Positions 7,281 through 10,426 of a stretch of DNA of 10,426 nucleotides are shown here, in pieces. The notes under the pieces were generated by a model. The model saw only the letters and a program-made list of their open reading frames with translations, made no database searches and was not told the origin of the DNA. The stretch is from Lachnospiraceae bacterium (GTDB taxonomy: Bacteria > Bacillota_A > Clostridia > Lachnospirales > Lachnospiraceae), in assembly GCA_017958935.1 (NCBI GenBank), contig JAGDBR010000003.1, positions 1 through 10,426 on the forward strand, written 5' to 3'. Numbering within the stretch: the first letter of the stretch is position 1; each line of letters begins with the position of its first letter. Made by a program: the position numbers and the translations under genes.

Positions 7281-7294
7281 TGGATCCGCTCCTG

Positions 7295-8437
7295 TCAGTG
7301 TTGATCGAGCAGGCGGTAAGTCTCCCGCTCCGTCATCAGAATATCATCCAATGATGGATTTTCGGTGAACGGCACGGCATCCAGCGCTTTCCGGATGGAA
7401 TCCGCGATGCCGGTGTAGGGCAGCTCCCGCTTCAAGAACTTCGCGACCGCCCATTCGTTCGCCGCGTTCAGGACCGTCGGGGCGTTCCCGCCCTTCCTGC
7501 CGGCTTCGTACGCGTACTTCAGTCCTTCGAACACCTCCGTGTCGGGACGTTCGAACGTCAGCGCGGAGATCTTCGAAAAATCGAGGCGTTCGCCGGAAAG
7601 CGGCCTGCGCTCCGGATAATAGAGCGCGTACTGGATCGGAAGCCGCATGTCGGGCGTGCCGAGCTGCGCCTTCACGGCGCCGTCCGCGAATTCGACCATC
7701 GAATGGATCACGGACTGCGGCTGCACGACGACCTCGATCTTCTCGTACGGCACGTCGAACAGCCAGTGTGCCTCGATGACTTCCAGGCCCTTGTTCACCA
7801 TCGTCGACGAATCGACCGTGATCTTCGCGCCCATCGTCCAGTTCGGATGCTTCAGCGCGTCCTCCGGGCGCACGTCCTTCAGCTGCTCCTTCGAATACCC
7901 GCGGAACGGGCCGCCGGATGCCGTGAGCAGGATGCGGCTGACCGGGCTTAAGCGCTCGCCCTTCAGGCACTGGAAGATCGCCGAGTGCTCCGAATCGACG
8001 GGCAGCAGCTTGACGCCCTTCTCCTGTGCGCGCGGCAGGATCAGATGGCCCGCGGTCACGAGCGTTTCCTTGTTCGCGATCGCGATGTCCTTCCCGGCTT
8101 TGATCGCTTCCAGCGTCGGCCTTAAGCCGATCATGCCGACGATCGCGCCGAGCACGATGTCAGCGTCCGGGTGCGTCGCGCAGGCGATCAGGCCGTCCAT
8201 TCCGCTCACGATCTGCAGGCGGAACGCGCCGAAACGCCGCCGCAGGGCGTTCGCGGAATCTTCGTCATAAACGCAGACCAGACCCGGACGGTAGGTCCGG
8301 ATCTGTGTCTCAAGCAAATCGATATTACGGTTCGCCGCGAGCGCCACGACCCGGAAGTCCTCCGGATGCTCGCTGACGACCTGCAGGGTCTGGGTCCCGA
8401 TCGAACCGGTCGAGCCCAGGATGGCCAGATTTTTCAT
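7295..8437 (-). CDS. dxr: 1-deoxy-D-xylulose 5-phosphate reductoisomerase
   Basis: Dxr (IspC) converts DXP to 2-C-methyl-D-erythritol 4-phosphate with NADPH, the committed step of the MEP pathway and the target of fosmidomycin. The 380-residue protein has the NADPH-binding GSTGSIG (8-14), AIANKETLV (119-127), metal ligands D148 and E150 in PVDSEHSAIFQ, the flexible-loop HPNWTMGAKI (197-206), and NKGLEVIEAHWLF (215-227) with E219 and E222. Length is typical. The ATG has GAAAGG (8445-8450) 7 nt upstream. A second ATG 5 nt upstream in another frame opens only a two-codon reading frame (ATG ACA TGA) whose stop overlaps the dxr start, and it is too close to the ribosome binding site to be the main start. 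It sits between cdsA and rseP, as in many Bacillota. Confidence 0.98.
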   Translation of the reverse strand: MKNLAILGSTGSIGTQTLQVVSEHPEDFRVVALAANRNIDLLETQIRTYRPGLVCVYDEDSANALRRRFGAFRLQIVSGMDGLIACATHPDADIVLGAIVGMIGLRPTLEAIKAGKDIAIANKETLVTAGHLILPRAQEKGVKLLPVDSEHSAIFQCLKGERLSPVSRILLTASGGPFRGYSKEQLKDVRPEDALKHPNWTMGAKITVDSSTMVNKGLEVIEAHWLFDVPYEKIEVVVQPQSVIHSMVEFADGAVKAQLGTPDMRLPIQYALYYPERRPLSGERLDFSKISALTFERPDTEVFEGLKYAYEAGRKGGNAPTVLNAANEWAVAKFLKRELPYTGIADSIRKALDAVPFTENPSLDDILMTERETYRLLDQH

Positions 8438-8507
8438 GTCATTGCCTTTCGGCAGGCTGCCGCGCGCTTCTTAGGCTATGCCGCGGGCCGAAGCCCCCGC
8501 CGCGCGC
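8438..8507 (-). other. Structured 70-nt leader between cdsA and dxr
   Basis: This is the longest untranslated gap in the envelope block. Read on the minus strand it holds two tetraloop hairpins: GGGC-TTCG-GCCC (8485-8496, a c(UUCG)g loop) and TGCC-GAAA-GGCA (8443-8454, a GNRA loop). The second contains the GAAAGG ribosome binding site of dxr. Neither is followed by a U run, so neither looks like an intrinsic terminator. They could stabilise or process the transcript, or moderate dxr translation; both stems are only 4 bp at their core, so the effect may be small. Confidence 0.4.
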
Positions 8508-8509
8508 TT
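8459..8509. repeat. 11-bp direct repeat flanking the cdsA-dxr gap
   Basis: The plus-strand sequence GCCGCGCGCTT occurs at 8459-8469 and again at 8499-8509, 40 bp apart; the right copy runs into the cdsA stop codon. It brackets the UUCG hairpin. It is short and of simple GC-rich composition, so it may be chance or an old slippage duplication. Confidence 0.45.
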
Positions 8510-9377
8510 ACCGGAACAGCGCTGCCAGATAGTAGACGAGCGGGGCGATCAGGATCACGGAATCGAACCGGTCCAGCACACCGCCGTGCCCGGGGAACAG
8601 GCGGGAATAGTCTTTCACGCCGTGGTTCCGCTTGAATGCCGACGCCGTCAGGTCGCCGACCATCGAGATCAGTCCGCCCAGAAGGCAGATCAGCGCCGAC
8701 GCAAGAACGGGCGACGCAAAGCCCGAAAAATGTGTCCTCAACAGGTATCCGAACAGCGCGCCCAAAAGCGCCGCGCCGGCCAGGCCGCCGGCCGCCCCTT
8801 CCCAGCTCTTCTTCGGGCTTAAGACCGGCGCCATCTTATGCTTCCCGAACAGGATGCCCGTCAGGTACGCGAAAATGTCGGTGCCCCAGGCGGCGATGAA
8901 CGTCATGCCAAGAAGCAGCAGCCCGTCTTCGCCCGTGCGGATCCTGTACAGATAAGACAGCAGCACGGCCGTGTAGAAAAAGCCGAAGAATGCGGCCATC
9001 GTCTTCACGGAATCGGTCTTTTGGAAAAAGAACACATAGACCGCCGCCGTCAGAAGGACCGTCAGGATCACGGCCGGCGCCAGCAGCGCCGTCTTCCCGA
9101 AGCCGAGCGCTGACAGATACAGCACCGCTCCTATATAGGCGGGAACGCCCGCCGGATGCCGGTGGATGCCGAAGACCCGCAGGAATTCCCAGAGTCCAAT
9201 CAGGCACAGCAGCGCGTTCAGCGCGAAGAACCAGTATCCGCCGAGGAACGCCGGCACGCCGATCAGGACGAGCAGGCCGATGCCCACCGCCGTCCGGACC
9301 AGGAAATTGCGCGTCAGCAGCTTGTGCGCGGGACGTTTGCCCGTCTGTTCTTCTGTCTTTTGCGTCTTATTTCCCAT
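8508..9377 (-). CDS. cdsA: Phosphatidate cytidylyltransferase (CDP-diacylglycerol synthase)
   Basis: CdsA is an integral membrane enzyme that makes CDP-diacylglycerol from phosphatidate and CTP, the precursor of phosphatidylglycerol and other phospholipids. The 289-residue protein has a hydrophilic N-terminal stretch (1-24) and then many hydrophobic segments. The family signature lies at 246-272: SAFKR, then KD, then the FPGHGGVLDRFD end, with all conserved positions present. Other conserved parts are AWGTDIFAY (163-171) and SPKKSWEG (187-194). The ATG overlaps the 3' end of uppS by 11 nt and has GGAAGGA (9381-9387) close upstream, so the two are probably translationally coupled. The 70-nt structured gap before dxr follows. 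Confidence 0.97.
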   Translation of the reverse strand: MGNKTQKTEEQTGKRPAHKLLTRNFLVRTAVGIGLLVLIGVPAFLGGYWFFALNALLCLIGLWEFLRVFGIHRHPAGVPAYIGAVLYLSALGFGKTALLAPAVILTVLLTAAVYVFFFQKTDSVKTMAAFFGFFYTAVLLSYLYRIRTGEDGLLLLGMTFIAAWGTDIFAYLTGILFGKHKMAPVLSPKKSWEGAAGGLAGAALLGALFGYLLRTHFSGFASPVLASALICLLGGLISMVGDLTASAFKRNHGVKDYSRLFPGHGGVLDRFDSVILIAPLVYYLAALFR

Positions 9378-10089
9378 CGTTCCTTCCGCCGAACCGGCGG
9401 TCGCGCCTGTTATAGTCTTCGATCGCCCTGACGAGCTCTTCCTTCGAGAAGTCCGGCCAGAGCACGTCGGTCACGTAAAGCTCCGTGTAGGCGCATTGCC
9501 ACAGCAGATAATTCGAGAGGCGCATCTCGGAGCCCGTGCGGATCAGCAGATCCGGGTCCGGAATGCCCGCGGTGTCCAGATGCGACCCGATCAGCTCTTC
9601 GGTAACGTCTTCCTCGGACAGCCTGCCGGCCTTCGCGTCCCGGACGATGTCCCGGACCGCGCGCCGCAGTTCGTCCCGCGCCCCGTAATTGACCGCGATC
9701 ACGAACGTCAGGCCGGTATTGTCCTTCGTTTCGGACTCCAGCCGGTCCAGGCCGTCGATGATGTCCGGCGCGAACCGCGACCGGTCGCCGATCATCTTCA
9801 CGCGGACGTTCTGTTCCTTCGCGATCCGCAGCAGGCGGACCATGTAGTAGCGGAACAGCTGCATCAGCGCGGACACTTCCTCCGCGCTCCGCTTCCAGTT
9901 CTCGGTCGAGAAGCCGTACACGGTCAGGTATTCGATCCCGAGGCGGGCGCAGTCCTCGACGGTCTGCTCCACCGCTTCACAGCCTTTTTTATGTCCGGCT
10001 GCCCGCGGCAGGCCCTTCTGTTTCGCCCAGCGTCCGTTCCCGTCCAAAATGACCGCCACGTGACGCGGTACGCGCAGTTCCTGTGCCAT
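9367..10089 (-). CDS. uppS: Isoprenyl transferase (undecaprenyl diphosphate synthase)
   Basis: UppS is the cis-prenyltransferase that condenses isopentenyl diphosphate onto farnesyl diphosphate to give undecaprenyl diphosphate, the lipid carrier for peptidoglycan, teichoic acid and polysaccharide units. At 240 residues it has normal length. It shows the substrate-binding VILDGNGRWA (13-22) with catalytic D16, GFSTENWKR (59-67), and the PDPDLLIRTG (178-187), EMRLSNYLLWQ (188-198) and YTELY (201-205) blocks of the C-terminal signature. The ATG is 2 nt after the frr stop, and no good Shine-Dalgarno lies at normal distance (a GAGGT in frr is about 15 nt away). Translation therefore probably depends on ribosomes ending on frr. 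The 3' end overlaps cdsA by 11 nt. Confidence 0.98.
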   Translation of the reverse strand: MAQELRVPRHVAVILDGNGRWAKQKGLPRAAGHKKGCEAVEQTVEDCARLGIEYLTVYGFSTENWKRSAEEVSALMQLFRYYMVRLLRIAKEQNVRVKMIGDRSRFAPDIIDGLDRLESETKDNTGLTFVIAVNYGARDELRRAVRDIVRDAKAGRLSEEDVTEELIGSHLDTAGIPDPDLLIRTGSEMRLSNYLLWQCAYTELYVTDVLWPDFSKEELVRAIEDYNRRDRRFGGRNDGK

Positions 10090-10091
10090 GA

Positions 10092-10426
10092 TCAGACCGT
10101 GGTGACCTCGACGGTCTTCTTGTCGACGTCTTCATCGATCTGCTTGATGAATTTGTCGGTCATCTTCTGGATGCGCTCCTCGGCTTCCTTCTGGTCGTCC
10201 TCGGTGATCTCGGAATTCTTCTGGAGCTTCTTGATCGTCTCCATCGCGTCGCGGCGGATGTTCCGGACCGCGACCTTCGCGCCTTCGGCGTCCTTCTTGA
10301 TCTGCTTGACGAGCTCCTGTCTGCGCTCACCGGTCAGTTCCGGGAAGACGAGGCGGACCGTCTGTCCGTCGTCGGACGGCGTGATGCCGATGTCGGACGC
10401 CAGGATCGCCTTGTTGATCTCCTTGA
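10092..10426 (-). CDS. frr: Ribosome recycling factor, C-terminal part (cut by window edge)
   Basis: The last 110 codons are present; the start lies beyond the right edge. The protein acts with EF-G to split the post-termination ribosome. The translation reads KEINKAILASDIGITPSDDG, then TVRLVFPELTGERRQELVKQ, then AKVAVRNIRRDAMETIKKLQ, and ends ...IDEDVDKKTVEVTTV. This matches the RRF family: the SDxGxxPxxDG loop of domain II, the LTxERRxELVK hinge, the VAxRNxRRDA helix, and the final DKxIxxID helix that returns to domain I. About 75 N-terminal residues would be missing given the usual length near 185. In Bacillota pyrH normally lies just upstream. The stop TGA at 10092-10094 is 2 nt from uppS. 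Confidence 0.97.
   Translation of the reverse strand, partial: KEINKAILASDIGITPSDDGQTVRLVFPELTGERRQELVKQIKKDAEGAKVAVRNIRRDAMETIKKLQKNSEITEDDQKEAEERIQKMTDKFIKQIDEDVDKKTVEVTTV

Noticed and set aside
8434..8442. Two-codon upstream reading frame (ATG ACA TGA) overlapping the dxr start
   Set aside because: Its ATG is only 2 nt from the ribosome binding site, too close for efficient initiation, while the dxr ATG has ideal spacing; it is probably chance.
8485..8496. UUCG hairpin after cdsA as an intrinsic terminator
   Set aside because: No run of U follows the stem on the minus strand, and dxr and the later genes have no visible promoter of their own in the gap.
1..10426. Mobile element, CRISPR array, tRNA/rRNA gene, phage or defence system
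   Set aside because: Every sizeable stretch is explained by recognised housekeeping or sugar-nucleotide genes on one strand; I found no terminal inverted repeats, spaced repeat arrays, transposase motifs or clover-leaf sequences.

Overview
This window is a compact, entirely minus-strand run of bacterial housekeeping genes. It is GC-rich, with strong Shine-Dalgarno sequences before most genes. The order frr-uppS-cdsA-dxr-rseP-ispG followed by tig-clpP-clpX-engB points to a member of the Bacillota, most likely a high-GC clostridial lineage. That placement is inferred from gene order and protein motifs; no rRNA or other marker in the window confirms it. There is no gene-free stretch above 300 bases. 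The longest gaps are 70 nt (cdsA-dxr), 57 nt (ispG-tig) and about 55 nt (clpX-engB).

In transcription order (right to left), the first block makes envelope precursors. It holds the 3' end of frr (ribosome recycling), uppS (undecaprenyl diphosphate synthase), cdsA (CDP-diacylglycerol synthase), dxr (MEP pathway step 2), rseP (site-2 intramembrane protease) and ispG (MEP pathway step 6). Genes here overlap or lie 2-14 nt apart, except for the structured cdsA-dxr gap. Dxr and IspG supply isoprenoid precursors, UppS turns them into the lipid carrier for cell-wall and polysaccharide export, and CdsA feeds phospholipid synthesis.

A short AT-rich gap holds a perfect -10 box (TATAAT) inside a 15-bp inverted repeat. 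It probably starts a second unit, tig-clpP-clpX: trigger factor, then the ClpP peptidase and its ClpX unfoldase. A hairpin follows clpX. Next come engB (YihA/YsxC ribosome-assembly GTPase) and, overlapping its stop codon, a CDP-glucose 4,6-dehydratase of the RfbG type, then the start of a family-2 glycosyltransferase cut by the window edge. The last two genes look like the start of a surface-polysaccharide cluster.

I see no mobile element, CRISPR array, tRNA, rRNA or clearly new system. The points worth a second look are regulatory or organisational: the palindrome over the tig -10 box, the hairpin in front of engB, the folded leader of dxr, the ispG-tig and clpX-engB junctions (polC and lon are not where they are often found), and the coupling of engB to a sugar-nucleotide gene.
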